From the NCBI GenBank assembly GCA_964581505.1, contig CAZOOR010000020.1, positions 1 to 37,455 of the forward strand: a DNA stretch of 37,455 bases, read 5' to 3'. The position numbers and the translations under genes are program-made. Shown here piece after piece: positions 7,496 to 16,620 of this stretch (position 1 is its first letter; the number at the start of each line of letters is the position of its first letter). Source of the DNA: CAZOOR01 sp964581505 (GTDB lineage Bacteria; Bacteroidota; Ignavibacteria; Kapaibacteriales; UBA2268). The notes beneath the pieces are model-generated. The model had not been told where the DNA came from, did not search any database, and saw nothing but the letters and a program-made list of their open reading frames with translations.

Positions 7496-8854
7496 TTACC
7501 ATTTCCTATCCCACCACATCTTAGAGAAAATAAAGACCGGAATTGATTCCGTGTAGCCATCAGCTTTCTTTAAATTTGCACCGTTATATAGTCTCTCCGG
7601 CTGCGGATAGACCATACGGCGTACAATTTTTGTACCTTTGCTGGGTGTTAATTTTGGTAAAGATGTTCTTCTCCAATCAGTCCAAGTTTCCATTTGTGCA
7701 TACAGAGCAATGTATTTCTGATTAATTACATCTTCGAGTGTCAGCTTATCTGCACCAACTGCAACCGAAGCAGATTCAACATATTCCGTTGCTTTTGCAT
7801 CGGTAATACCGAAGAACATACAACTTGCCTTTGTAGCATCTTGATATGCCTTATACGCCTGTGTACCGTTTTGAGCGTCTAGATAACATTCCGCTTGAAT
7901 GAATTTAATCTCAGCATAAGTAATGAATGGTACAGGTGCATTCTGCTTTGTATAGAAGCCATTAGGTAGTAATGATGTCAAATAAGATGTATCCTGCGAA
8001 GTAAAGGGCATAATTCTCGGGTCTTTGAATTTCTTCATAAGCTCCATTAATTTATTGCCCATACTAATATCTCCGCGTTGCTGCATAAATTGATAGAAAG
8101 GATTTGCTTGTGTTTCCTTAGCTCCGAATGCAACAAGCATATCATCGCTATTCGAAGTAAACCCTTTCAAAGAGTATGCCAAAGCATTTGCATAGTCCTT
8201 TACGTGAAGGGCATATCTTGCCTTCAAAGACCAAGCGGCTTTAATCCATTTAGTCAAATCACCGTTGTAGATAAAATCATCTTTACCCGGAATAAATACG
8301 CCTCCGTCTTTACCGCCCAAATACCCGATAGCTTCATCTAATAGACTTTGTATAGTCGTATAGATTTTTTCTTGAGAATCAAAAACGGGTTTTAGATTGT
8401 CATTCCCCTGGAATGACTCGCTGTAAGGAATATCACCGAGTAAATCCGAAGTATTCCCCAGACCTACTGCTGTCATTATCATAGCAATACCGACATAATA
8501 GTTGCAACCTTTTTTCTTTCCATCTTTTATCAAAAAGTCCAAATCCATTAATGGACCCGAATACATATTGTTCCAAGCATTCGGAAGGTCGGATTCTACT
8601 AACTCATAATTATACAAGCTCTCGTGTTGTCGGGCTGTGCCGAGATGATGTTGTGTGAACAGGCTGGTAAACCTATAATAATCGCCTCCGAAAATATAAG
8701 CCATACCCACCTGTGTTGTTGGCAAAATAGTACTATATGGTGCTTCTGCCGGTGCCGTTGGATCAACATTAATATTTGAATCTACCCAATTGCAGCCGGA
8801 AACCATAATTATCAGTGCCATCAAAGCCGTTAATGATAATATTTTAGTTTTCAT
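7496..8854 (-). CDS. SusD/RagB-family outer-membrane lipoprotein
   Basis: This 452-aa surface lipoprotein acts as the substrate-binding lid of the TonB-dependent transporter encoded just upstream. A lipoprotein signal peptide with lipobox MVSGC (Cys21) is followed by NVDPTAPAEAPYSTILP. That opening is typical of the SusD-like 2 (SusD_2) subgroup rather than of classical SusD. Helical TPR-like segments fill the rest of the chain. It starts 57 nt after the SusC stop, so it is the second gene of the pair. No glycoside hydrolase, peptidase or sensor sits in the operon, so the nutrient cannot be named. A strong terminator follows. Confidence 0.9.
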   Translation of the reverse strand: MKTKILSLTALMALIIMVSGCNWVDSNINVDPTAPAEAPYSTILPTTQVGMAYIFGGDYYRFTSLFTQHHLGTARQHESLYNYELVESDLPNAWNNMYSGPLMDLDFLIKDGKKKGCNYYVGIAMIMTAVGLGNTSDLLGDIPYSESFQGNDNLKPVFDSQEKIYTTIQSLLDEAIGYLGGKDGGVFIPGKDDFIYNGDLTKWIKAAWSLKARYALHVKDYANALAYSLKGFTSNSDDMLVAFGAKETQANPFYQFMQQRGDISMGNKLMELMKKFKDPRIMPFTSQDTSYLTSLLPNGFYTKQNAPVPFITYAEIKFIQAECYLDAQNGTQAYKAYQDATKASCMFFGITDAKATEYVESASVAVGADKLTLEDVINQKYIALYAQMETWTDWRRTSLPKLTPSKGTKIVRRMVYPQPERLYNGANLKKADGYTESIPVFIFSKMWWDRKW

Positions 8855-8911
8855 ATTAATTTTTCTTATTTATTAACAAAATAATTATTAAAATAACTCC
8901 GACTTAGCAAA

Positions 8912-11900
8912 TTAGAAGTTAAAGTTTACACCGAATATGAATGATTTCACATTAGGCATTTGGAAATAATCCATACCTTGCGAATTCGATGCACCCGTCA
9001 AGCTTGTCTCCGGGTCTATACCCGTATAATCCGTACTTAACCAAAGATTACGTGCTGTGAAAGAGAGTGTAATCTCAGGGAAGTATGCAGTACCAAAGAA
9101 ATTTCTGGCAAATGTATAAGCAAATGAAACTTCACGAAGTCTTATCCAGTTTGTTTCTTCAACAAAGTCTTCCGAATTATTACTAAATCCACCGCCGTTT
9201 CCTCTATACCATTCGGCATCGGGATGTACGGTGATATCATTAGCCTGTCCGTGATTACTTGCTTTTACACCTTTGAAGACTTTCGCTTTTCCTCTGTCTT
9301 CCGTCAGCTTGCTTCTGCCAAAGTATGTTAAAGCACCTTTGGTGCCGTTCCACATAATACCGCCTTGGCGAATATCGAATAAGAACGAGAATCTAACGCC
9401 ATAAACATTAAATGAATTATTGATACCCATAGTCCAATCCGGCAGGAAGGTACCAAATGCTATCTCTTTATTACTTATTATAGGATAACCATTCTTACTA
9501 TCATCAGCCGCCGTATCTTGGATAACAATATTTCCGTTTTCATCACGTACCCAACCACCACCAAAAATGGTACCATAAGGCATGCCGGCAACCGCACGAA
9601 TAGAGGCACCTGAAAATCCACCGATAAATACATTATCAACATTCGGAGCAAGTTTATCTACATTGTTTGTATTTTTTGTATAGTTCACGGCTATATCCCA
9701 CTGGAAGTCATTGCTTCTGACAGGAGTAATGTTGAATAGTAATTCAATACCTTTATTGGAAATTTGTCCTGCATTTTTGACCTGCCTGAAATATCCCGAT
9801 GTTGTTGATATAGGTATAGAGAAAATTTGGTCGTATCCAACGGAATTGTAATATGTAACATCAAATCCCATACGATTGTCGAAGAAATTCAATGCTAAAC
9901 CGACTTCCCAAGATTTTGTTATTTCGGGCGATAAAAGATTGTTTCCGAGTACATCACCCTTAACAAAACCAACCTGTCCGTTGAACGGGAAAGAAACACC
10001 ATTAGTCCAACCATCGCTATAACTGGCTTGTACATAAGGTGTAATGGTCGAATAAATCGGAGCATCTTTACCTACCACAGCATAGTTCGCTCTGAATTTA
10101 CCAAAGGAAATAACAGAATTTTTAAATACATTCTCAAATGCTTCGGTAAAAATCCAGCTTGCATTCACAGTTCCGAACATAAATGAATTATTATCCTTGG
10201 GCAATGAAGTTGACCATTCGTTTCTAATTGCTCCATTTAAGTATAACCAACCTTTGTAGTTGAATGTCAAATCTCCGTAATATGCCATTCTTCTTAGCTT
10301 ACCATATCCATTTCTAACTAATTGACTTGATGTGTTAGAAATATGATAAAACTCAGGTATAACTAATTCATCGCCTTGAATATAGAAACTTTGGCTAACT
10401 GATTGATATAAGTTTTGTCCCAAATTGAGTTTCATATTCCAATTACGCGTTAAATCATAATCGGCGGTTAATATGTTATCCATATTGAAATCAGTATTGA
10501 ATATGTTATCTAGTCCAATCTGTCCATTTAAAAATTGATTAGAATGTATTGCAAATCTCTGTTCACGTACATCGGAATAATGGTCAATACCGGTTCTTGT
10601 GATAAATGACCAATTGGAATTTAGATAGAAATCCAGTTGGAAACTTCCGATAAACCTATTAACATTATCTGTAAACGGATTCATATTTACCGTCCATAAT
10701 GGATTGTCATATCTGGCATTTCCATCTCCTGTTTCTCCGCGATATGTTCTCTGTGTTCTTTGGGGTAGGAACATATATGCCGCTTCATTATTTGCACCGT
10801 CTTTACCAAAACCATTAGAATTATCGAAAGAAATTGGAGTTCTCAACAAACCGAGCATCACACCCGATAAGTTTGAACCCTGCTGTATTCTTCTACCACC
10901 TGATTTTGTGTAATTCAAATTGACAGATGCTTTCAAGAACGAAGCGATTTTTGCATCGGCATTCAAGCGCAAAGATGTTCTCTCGAACTTTGATAATGGA
11001 ACCACACCGCCCAATGTCTTATTATTGGCAATCGAAAAATAGAATGAACCAAATTCATTAGCACCGGTCATTCCAATATTTGTATTCAAGGTTCTACCTG
11101 TCTGGAAGAAATCCGCTACATTATCATAAGGAACGAATTTAGTTTTGGCATCAGCGCTTGACTTACCTACTATATGACCATGTTTATCATATTTATCAAA
11201 TTTGCCGTCCCAGTAAAGTGAATCAATATTTGGTCCCCAAGATAACGATAAACCAGTTCCAGGACTATACCATACGTTTCCTGTATCTTTTGTATTCTTC
11301 GTTTCCCATCTCACTGGGATACCCTGAACAAATCTATTTTGTAGTTCAGGAAGTTTATTAACCTGCTCAAGTCCGTAGCTGAAACCTGCGGTTACATTGA
11401 TACCATTACCGGCTCCACCTATTCTACCTCTCTTGGTAGTAATAATAACAGCACCGCTTGCGGCGCGAATACCGTAAAGTGCAGTTGCGGCAGGACCTTT
11501 AAGAATGGTCATTGATGCAATATCCTCAGGTGCCAAATCAATAGCACGATTGGAATAAGCAACACCATTAAGAAGGTTATTACTGCCGTCATCAGGATTG
11601 CCGGAATAAGTTTGCGAATTGTCAATAGGAATACCGTCTATGACAAACAATGGTTGATTTTGTCCTGTTATTGAAGATATACCGCGAATAGTAATGAATG
11701 AAGAACCACCCGGTACACCTGAAGAATTGATGACATTAACACCGGCTACTTTGCCGGATAGTGCATTCAAAATATTGGTAGTTTTAGAATCCTCGATTTG
11801 TGAACTTTTAAATTCTTCGATAGAATAGCCGAGTGATTTTTTCTCGCGTTCCATACCGATTGCTGTAACGACAACTTCATCGGTTAGTACCGCATCGTCC

Positions 11901-12184
11901 ATTAATTGAATATTAATCACGTTTTCATCTCCGATAGAAACTACTTTCGTTTTCATTCCTACGAATCTAAAAACAAGTTTGTTAGCACTGCTCGGAACTG
12001 TTACAGTATAAACGCCGCCCGATTTGGTAACCGTACCATAAGACGTACCTTTGACAGAAACTGTAACACCTACAAGCGGTTTGCCTTTCTCGGAAGTAAC
12101 TTTTCCCGTAATAACCTTGTCGGCTGAATACAGCGAACTGACTCCGAGCATTAGAATTAGTATAAGAGTTGTAAATATTTTCAT
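8912..12184 (-). CDS. SusC/RagA-family TonB-linked outer-membrane transporter
   Basis: This energised outer-membrane channel imports a ligand captured by its SusD-like partner. In order it shows a signal peptide (KIFTTLILILMLGVSSLYSA), a carboxypeptidase-regulatory-like domain (GKVTSEKGKPLVGVTVSVKG), a TonB-box region (DEVVVTAIGM), and a plug domain with the SusC signature (LSGKVAGVNVINSSGVPGG, then SSITGQNQPLFVIDGIPID). A 22-strand-type barrel follows and ends in FIFGVNFNF with a terminal aromatic residue. An in-frame ATG ten codons upstream (12214) is possible. I prefer the ATG at 12184 because it gives a standard signal peptide with Lys at position 2. Length is then 1090 aa. A GC-rich hairpin lies in the leader. 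Confidence 0.92.
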   Translation of the reverse strand: MKIFTTLILILMLGVSSLYSADKVITGKVTSEKGKPLVGVTVSVKGTSYGTVTKSGGVYTVTVPSSANKLVFRFVGMKTKVVSIGDENVINIQLMDDAVLTDEVVVTAIGMEREKKSLGYSIEEFKSSQIEDSKTTNILNALSGKVAGVNVINSSGVPGGSSFITIRGISSITGQNQPLFVIDGIPIDNSQTYSGNPDDGSNNLLNGVAYSNRAIDLAPEDIASMTILKGPAATALYGIRAASGAVIITTKRGRIGGAGNGINVTAGFSYGLEQVNKLPELQNRFVQGIPVRWETKNTKDTGNVWYSPGTGLSLSWGPNIDSLYWDGKFDKYDKHGHIVGKSSADAKTKFVPYDNVADFFQTGRTLNTNIGMTGANEFGSFYFSIANNKTLGGVVPLSKFERTSLRLNADAKIASFLKASVNLNYTKSGGRRIQQGSNLSGVMLGLLRTPISFDNSNGFGKDGANNEAAYMFLPQRTQRTYRGETGDGNARYDNPLWTVNMNPFTDNVNRFIGSFQLDFYLNSNWSFITRTGIDHYSDVREQRFAIHSNQFLNGQIGLDNIFNTDFNMDNILTADYDLTRNWNMKLNLGQNLYQSVSQSFYIQGDELVIPEFYHISNTSSQLVRNGYGKLRRMAYYGDLTFNYKGWLYLNGAIRNEWSTSLPKDNNSFMFGTVNASWIFTEAFENVFKNSVISFGKFRANYAVVGKDAPIYSTITPYVQASYSDGWTNGVSFPFNGQVGFVKGDVLGNNLLSPEITKSWEVGLALNFFDNRMGFDVTYYNSVGYDQIFSIPISTTSGYFRQVKNAGQISNKGIELLFNITPVRSNDFQWDIAVNYTKNTNNVDKLAPNVDNVFIGGFSGASIRAVAGMPYGTIFGGGWVRDENGNIVIQDTAADDSKNGYPIISNKEIAFGTFLPDWTMGINNSFNVYGVRFSFLFDIRQGGIMWNGTKGALTYFGRSKLTEDRGKAKVFKGVKASNHGQANDITVHPDAEWYRGNGGGFSNNSEDFVEETNWIRLREVSFAYTFARNFFGTAYFPEITLSFTARNLWLSTDYTGIDPETSLTGASNSQGMDYFQMPNVKSFIFGVNFNF

Positions 12185-12247
12185 AACGCTTTGTCGATTA
12201 TTTAACAAAAACATTTAAAGTGATGAGCGATGGGCGAATGCAATTAG

Positions 12248-12276
12248 ACGGGGAAGTGTGGTTTTCTCTCCCCCGT
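12248..12276 (-). promoter_or_regulatory. GC-rich hairpin in the susC leader
   Basis: On the minus strand ACGGGGGAG pairs with CTTCCCCGT (9 bp, one G-U) around an 11-nt loop. It ends about 63 nt before the susC ATG. No T-tract follows, so it is not a standard terminator. It stands out in very AT-rich surroundings and could be an mRNA stability or protein-binding element. Confidence 0.4.
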
Positions 12277-12633
12277 TTAGGAAATACATTTAAGCAACTT
12301 TTTCATATATGAACCCTGATTAAGTTTAACAAAAAACAACAATTAAATATGTCGCCACAATATTATTGAAATTTAATTATATTATACGTATTCTTATTGC
12401 TCTATGTCCGTTAAGCTATGCTTTAACCGTTAGGATTATATTGATTTTTATTAACAGACTGTTATTTTGTTATTCGTTAAGTATCTAGCGCACTGTTAAT
12501 CTAATAATTTTTACTTAATTGTCAAAATAAATTTTAATATAATTTACTTTTATATTATTTACTCTATTCGTTAGAAAACTTGTAAAAACTTATGGTTAAA
12601 AGAATTATATGTATTTTTCCATTTTTGCGATTT

Positions 12634-12671
12634 TTTGAAAAATATTACACACTGCACAAATATTTTTCAAA
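12634..12671. repeat. Perfect 13-bp inverted repeat upstream of moxR
   Basis: TTTGAAAAATATT (12634-12646) and AATATTTTTCAAA (12659-12671) are perfect inverted copies separated by a 12-nt spacer (12647-12658). The repeat ends 65 nt before the moxR ATG. It may be an operator for a dimeric regulator or an RNA hairpin. Confidence 0.6.
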
Positions 12672-12736
12672 TTTTGAATAATATAATGCGTCATAATGAA
12701 AGTGCTTTTTATAATTAATCTTATTTATATCAGATA

Positions 12737-13711
12737 ATGAACGATAAACAAAGAATTGAACATCTAAAAGAATCAATCAATAATGTAAAAAACGAAATCG
12801 CAAAAGTAATCATCGGGCAGAACGATATTGTCGAGCAGTTACTGATTTCACTTTTTGCAAAGGGACACTGCTTGCTGGTTGGTGTTCCGGGACTTGCTAA
12901 GACTCTGCTCATCAAAACCCTTGCCGATACTATGGATTTGAGGTTTAGCAGAATACAATTTACTCCCGACCTGATGCCTAGCGATATAACGGGAACAGAA
13001 ATTATTGAAGAAAATATATCAACCGGACAAAAACAATTCAAATTTATTAAAGGTCCTGTTTTTGCCAATATTATCCTTGCTGATGAAATCAACAGAACAC
13101 CACCTAAAACTCAGTCTGCCTTGCTCGAGGCTATGCAGGAGCATGTGGTTACAGCCGCTGGCAATCCCTATGTTCTGGAAGAACCATTCTTTGTCCTTGC
13201 TACTCAAAATCCGATTGAGCAGGAAGGAACATATCCACTGCCCGAAGCACAGCTTGATAGGTTTATGTTTAATTTATGGCTCGACTATCCATCTGAAACG
13301 GAAGAGCAGGATATTGTAAAATCGACTACTTCGGCTAATGTTCCGAAAATCAATAAAATTATTGCAACAGATGAAATTATTGCTTTCCAGCAACTTGTAA
13401 GGGAAGTGCCGGTTGCCGATAATGTAATTAAATATGCCGTAAATCTTGTTCGTTCCACACGACCGGAAACTGCATCACATCAAATTGTAAAGGACTTTAT
13501 CAGTTACGGTGCAGGACCGCGAGCCAGTCAATATCTTATTCTCGGGGCAAAATCACGTGCCGCTCTGAGCGGACGTTTTTCACCGGACATTGATGATGTA
13601 AAAGCAGTAGCTAATTCCGTCCTACGCCATAGAATTGTTACCAATTTCAATGCGGAAGCCGAAAATATTAGTACATCTAACATTGTTGCGGAGCTAATTA
13701 CCAAGTCTTAA
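12737..13711 (+). CDS. MoxR-family AAA+ ATPase
   Basis: This 324-aa cytoplasmic AAA+ ATPase is of the MoxR class, proteins that act as chaperones in assembly of envelope or von Willebrand-domain complexes. Walker A is GVPGLAKT (49-56) and Walker B is ILADEINR with Asp116-Glu117. Sensor 1 is ATQNPIEQEGTYPLPEAQLDRF, and the C-terminal lid holds GAGPRASQYLILGAKSRA. The family normally sits in an operon with DUF58 and BatA/BatB-type proteins. Here no such partner follows: the next gene is on the opposite strand and the two stop codons overlap. A perfect 13-bp inverted repeat lies upstream. Confidence 0.92.
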   Translation: MNDKQRIEHLKESINNVKNEIAKVIIGQNDIVEQLLISLFAKGHCLLVGVPGLAKTLLIKTLADTMDLRFSRIQFTPDLMPSDITGTEIIEENISTGQKQFKFIKGPVFANIILADEINRTPPKTQSALLEAMQEHVVTAAGNPYVLEEPFFVLATQNPIEQEGTYPLPEAQLDRFMFNLWLDYPSETEEQDIVKSTTSANVPKINKIIATDEIIAFQQLVREVPVADNVIKYAVNLVRSTRPETASHQIVKDFISYGAGPRASQYLILGAKSRAALSGRFSPDIDDVKAVANSVLRHRIVTNFNAEAENISTSNIVAELITKS

Positions 13712-14337
13712 TTCTCTAATAAAGTAAAACGGGAGCATAGTGCTTTTTCGCGTTCGTCGTTGGAGGCAATAATCACTCCACCCCCTATATCAATATGGCT
13801 TTGAATGATTGCCTTAACGGAGTCAATGCCGGCTGTATCCAAATTAGTGAACGGTTCGTCAAGAAAGAAAATTTCGGGGTGCGATTGCATTGCTATCATA
13901 TATTTAACTCTTTGCTTCATTCCGGATGAAAATGTCTTTATTAAATCATTACGTCTCTTGTGTAGATTGAAAGTCTGCATTAATTCATCTGCTTGCCTTC
14001 TGTCGAATCCTAGACCTTTTAATTTTGAAAATAGGTGAAGATGTTCCATAGGAGTAAATTCTTCATAAAGGGTCAGATATGGTGAAACAAATCCAATATG
14101 AGCCGCAATTTCATCTCGATTAATACTCTTTGTATCAATTGAAAAAGAAAGTTCACCGGTTGTCGGTCGCAAAATACCGGAGAGGACTTTCAGTAGGGTT
14201 GTCTTACCCGAACCATTTGTTCCGGCTATGCCAACAATTTCGGAATTACTAACGGAAATACTTACATCGGAGAAAATATTTCTTCTCCGTACAAATCTAA
14301 TACTTAATTTGTTCCCAATTAATTCAAATTTCTTCAT
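13708..14337 (-). CDS. ABC transporter ATP-binding protein, CcmA-like
   Basis: This is a small, 209-aa single nucleotide-binding domain. It has Walker A GTNGSGKT (39-46), signature SSGMKQR (137-143) and Walker B FFLDEP (157-162), followed by a D-loop NLDTAG. Short length and the best-fitting motifs place it near CcmA-type ATPases, but cytochrome c maturation genes are absent, so the substrate is unknown. No permease is adjacent. It starts 4 nt after the stop of the secreted metalloprotease gene and is therefore in its operon. Its stop codon overlaps the convergent moxR stop by 4 nt, leaving no room for a terminator. Confidence 0.88.
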   Translation of the reverse strand: MKKFELIGNKLSIRFVRRRNIFSDVSISVSNSEIVGIAGTNGSGKTTLLKVLSGILRPTTGELSFSIDTKSINRDEIAAHIGFVSPYLTLYEEFTPMEHLHLFSKLKGLGFDRRQADELMQTFNLHKRRNDLIKTFSSGMKQRVKYMIAMQSHPEIFFLDEPFTNLDTAGIDSVKAIIQSHIDIGGGVIIASNDEREKALCSRFTLLEN

Positions 14338-14340
14338 AAT

Positions 14341-16017
14341 TTATTCGGAATTAATAATTGCAATTTTACCTCTGCATTCACTACTTGTGCTTGCCACCTT
14401 AAATATATATATCCCACTACCGAAATTATTTAGTATATGGGAATTTAGTTCGATAATCAGTTTGTTACCACGAGTATTAACAATATGTTGTCCCCGATAA
14501 ATTTCTTGCAATTCGCTGTTGAGCAAAAGCAATTCAACATTTGTACCGTAGATTGCATCGTGTGGTGCAGGAAAGTAAATTGTATTATCTCGGGACAAAA
14601 CAAATGGATTCGGAAAAGCATAACAAATTGCTTGCGTAATAATACCTTCGGTGCTTATGGATTTTTCGCAGATATTTCCTTTCTCTTGCTCAATAATATA
14701 GTAGTATCCCGTGCGTCCGATTGATTTATAATCTTGCATCGGCTTAGATACTACTTTTAACATATAGGGCATTTGATACTCGGATTGGAATATTGCAGAT
14801 TTAATATTAGTATTTGTTATAATAACATCAAAGCTCGCAGGAGTAATTTTAGTACTCCCCTTATTTAAAGTAATCCGATAGAAACGGAATTCATAGGACA
14901 ATAGCCAACCGCTCGAAAGATATGAAGGCTCGGTAAAATCAACATCTTTATAATAAGACATAAGCGGAAAATCAGAGGCATGGTCAAATCCGAACTCAGG
15001 TTTAGAGCGCTCATTGGTATAATACAACCATTCCATAAATTCGCACCATTTAATTGCAAGTGTTGTTTCCCTTTCAATAAATGCTTTGTTCAATGCTTCA
15101 TAACTCTGTACACCTGTTGCAATTATTTCCCACATTCGTCGGAGTAGATTATCGCCGAATTTCTTATATACATATTGCCCGAAAATTCCGTACAAATATC
15201 CCGAAGTTGAAACGCCATTACCGAAAGTATATTTATCGGGATGTTTAAAAAGATATTCCACATATTGCATATAGTCATTTGTTTCCGGGAATAGTCTGTA
15301 CTCGAACCAAGTACTTGTCATCTCGTTGATTGAAGGTGCTTTTGCGTCCTCACCATACATAAACTGAACTGCGTGATGATATTCGTGAGCAATTGTGATT
15401 TTCATACCAAGCCAACTCGTATCACGAAAAGTAGCATATTTTTTGTGTGCATTGGAGTATGAAGAATCTCGCCGGCTGTAATCATTATCAATTACTATAT
15501 ATGCGCTGTGTCGGGGTCTGTTTTTTATTCCACCGGGTAATTTTGTTTCTGCAACAGTATAGCCATAGAGACCCTTTTGGTTAAGATTACCCTTGCCAAT
15601 ATTCAGGACATAAACATCAAAAGCATTTGAACCGCCCAAGCCTTTGTCTGACGCAGGACATAGATAATGGAGTTCTTCGACTTCAATCTTGTGTACATAA
15701 TTAAAATAAAAGCAGACCGAATCAATATAATCGGGGATACCATTGCGATTATTATCTATTAGGTTTACAGCATTATTACCGATAATATCATAATGAATAA
15801 GGAATCGCCCCGATGAAGAAGCATAAGATTTTTGCAATTCCGGACGCCCATTATCATTGATTTTCGCTAAAGCTCTATTGCTTGCAATTTTTTCATTATG
15901 CGGTAAAAATGTTCCGCATTTACTGCCGAATCTTTCGTCAGCTCTATCCATCTCCGCCATTAAAAATAGCGACTCGGCAAAGAAAAACAATATGATAAAC
16001 AATACTCTTGAAATCAT
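14341..16017 (-). CDS. Secreted putative zinc metalloprotease (MXAN_6640-like) with T9SS-type C-terminal domain
   Basis: This 558-aa exported protein begins with a signal peptide (RVLFIILFFFAESLFLMA). The middle has a zinc-protease motif HEYHH (211-215) in IAHEYHHAVQFMYG, followed by Glu232 and Glu239 in NEMTSTWFEYRLF as possible third ligands. This arrangement fits the MXAN_6640 group of putative metalloproteases. The last 90 residues (AFPNPFVLSRDN ... GSGIYIFKVAS) look like a type IX secretion sorting domain, although the extreme C-terminus (KIAIINSE) differs from the KFVKM ending seen at the right edge. A TATATTTG (16022-16029) lies only 4 nt before the ATG without a matching TTTG. The ABC ATPase gene follows by 3 nt. 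Confidence 0.8.
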   Translation of the reverse strand: MISRVLFIILFFFAESLFLMAEMDRADERFGSKCGTFLPHNEKIASNRALAKINDNGRPELQKSYASSSGRFLIHYDIIGNNAVNLIDNNRNGIPDYIDSVCFYFNYVHKIEVEELHYLCPASDKGLGGSNAFDVYVLNIGKGNLNQKGLYGYTVAETKLPGGIKNRPRHSAYIVIDNDYSRRDSSYSNAHKKYATFRDTSWLGMKITIAHEYHHAVQFMYGEDAKAPSINEMTSTWFEYRLFPETNDYMQYVEYLFKHPDKYTFGNGVSTSGYLYGIFGQYVYKKFGDNLLRRMWEIIATGVQSYEALNKAFIERETTLAIKWCEFMEWLYYTNERSKPEFGFDHASDFPLMSYYKDVDFTEPSYLSSGWLLSYEFRFYRITLNKGSTKITPASFDVIITNTNIKSAIFQSEYQMPYMLKVVSKPMQDYKSIGRTGYYYIIEQEKGNICEKSISTEGIITQAICYAFPNPFVLSRDNTIYFPAPHDAIYGTNVELLLLNSELQEIYRGQHIVNTRGNKLIIELNSHILNNFGSGIYIFKVASTSSECRGKIAIINSE

Positions 16018-16085
16018 ATTACAAATATAATAAATAAATGGATTGAAAAGATAGGAATAATATCAAAAGTTGTGAGCAACTATAT

Positions 16086-16511
16086 TTAGCGGAACATTTC
16101 CTTAATCATTCCCCATGTTTTTTGAATACTGCTAATTTTATGAACGACACTTACATTGTCGGAGTACTCGAATTTGTTGTTCTTTTTGATTATTTTTATT
16201 CTGTACATAAAATTATTTGAGGATAATGTATGCCCCTGAGCATCTTTTTTATTGAAAACATTATCATCTGTGAATGAATATGAAGAAGCAAAACCATGTG
16301 CCTTTTCCATTGACAGATATTTGAAGCTACCATTGATATAGGCACGTTCAATTTCGAAATGGGAAATATTGGCTTCGTCTCTTGTACTCCATCGTAGAGT
16401 AACATTTTTATTGTCGGATTTTGCCGTGAATGAACTCAGAATTGTATTCTGAGCAATTGCCAAAAAAGTAAACGCAAACAATAGCAATATGATATATCTC
16501 TTCTTCATCAT
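16086..16511 (-). CDS. Small secreted protein with a fibronectin-like fold, unknown function
   Basis: The 141-aa product starts MMKKRYIILLLFAFTFLAIAQ, a clear signal peptide. The mature part (FTAKSDNKNVTLRWSTRDE, FEIERAY, YRIKIIKKN) has the strand pattern of the fibronectin-III-like modules common in Bacteroidota secreted proteins, here as a single domain without a sorting tail. The reading frame is open 11 codons further upstream to 16544. That start would overlap a strong predicted promoter (16514-16545), so I begin at 16511 (or the ATG at 16508). Transcription starting there would give an almost leaderless mRNA. It lies upstream of the metalloprotease and may be functionally linked to it. 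Confidence 0.7.
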   Translation of the reverse strand: MMKKRYIILLLFAFTFLAIAQNTILSSFTAKSDNKNVTLRWSTRDEANISHFEIERAYINGSFKYLSMEKAHGFASSYSFTDDNVFNKKDAQGHTLSSNNFMYRIKIIKKNNKFEYSDNVSVVHKISSIQKTWGMIKEMFR

Positions 16512-16513
16512 CA

Positions 16514-16545
16514 CAAATATATTAATTTGAAATTCATTTTCCAAA
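16514..16545 (-). promoter_or_regulatory. Bacteroidota-type promoter abutting the start codon
   Basis: On the minus strand TTTG (16542-16545), a 20-nt spacer and TATATTTG (16514-16521) match the consensus. The -7 element ends only 2 nt before the first ATG of the small secreted protein, implying a leaderless or nearly leaderless transcript. Confidence 0.5.
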
Positions 16546-16620
16546 TAATTCTACAATTATTTCATACATAATAACACATAAACCCGATAAAATGTTACAA
16601 AAAAATTATCAACTTCATAA

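Larger units (their letters stand above)
12185..12736. other. 550-bp divergent intergenic region between susC and moxR
   Basis: There is no credible gene here. It holds the susC leader hairpin, the short palindrome TAACAGACTGTTA (12452-12464) and a 13-bp inverted repeat near moxR. No exact TTTG-N19-TAnnTTTG promoter is visible on either strand, although a TATAAT (12682-12687) precedes moxR. Confidence 0.6.

Noticed and set aside
12640..12737. Riboswitch before moxR
   Set aside because: Apart from the inverted repeat, there is no conserved-looking core, terminator or sequestered ribosome site.
12730..13092. Minus-strand open frame of 120 codons
   Set aside because: It is antisense to the MoxR Walker A and B region and is explained as a shadow of that gene.
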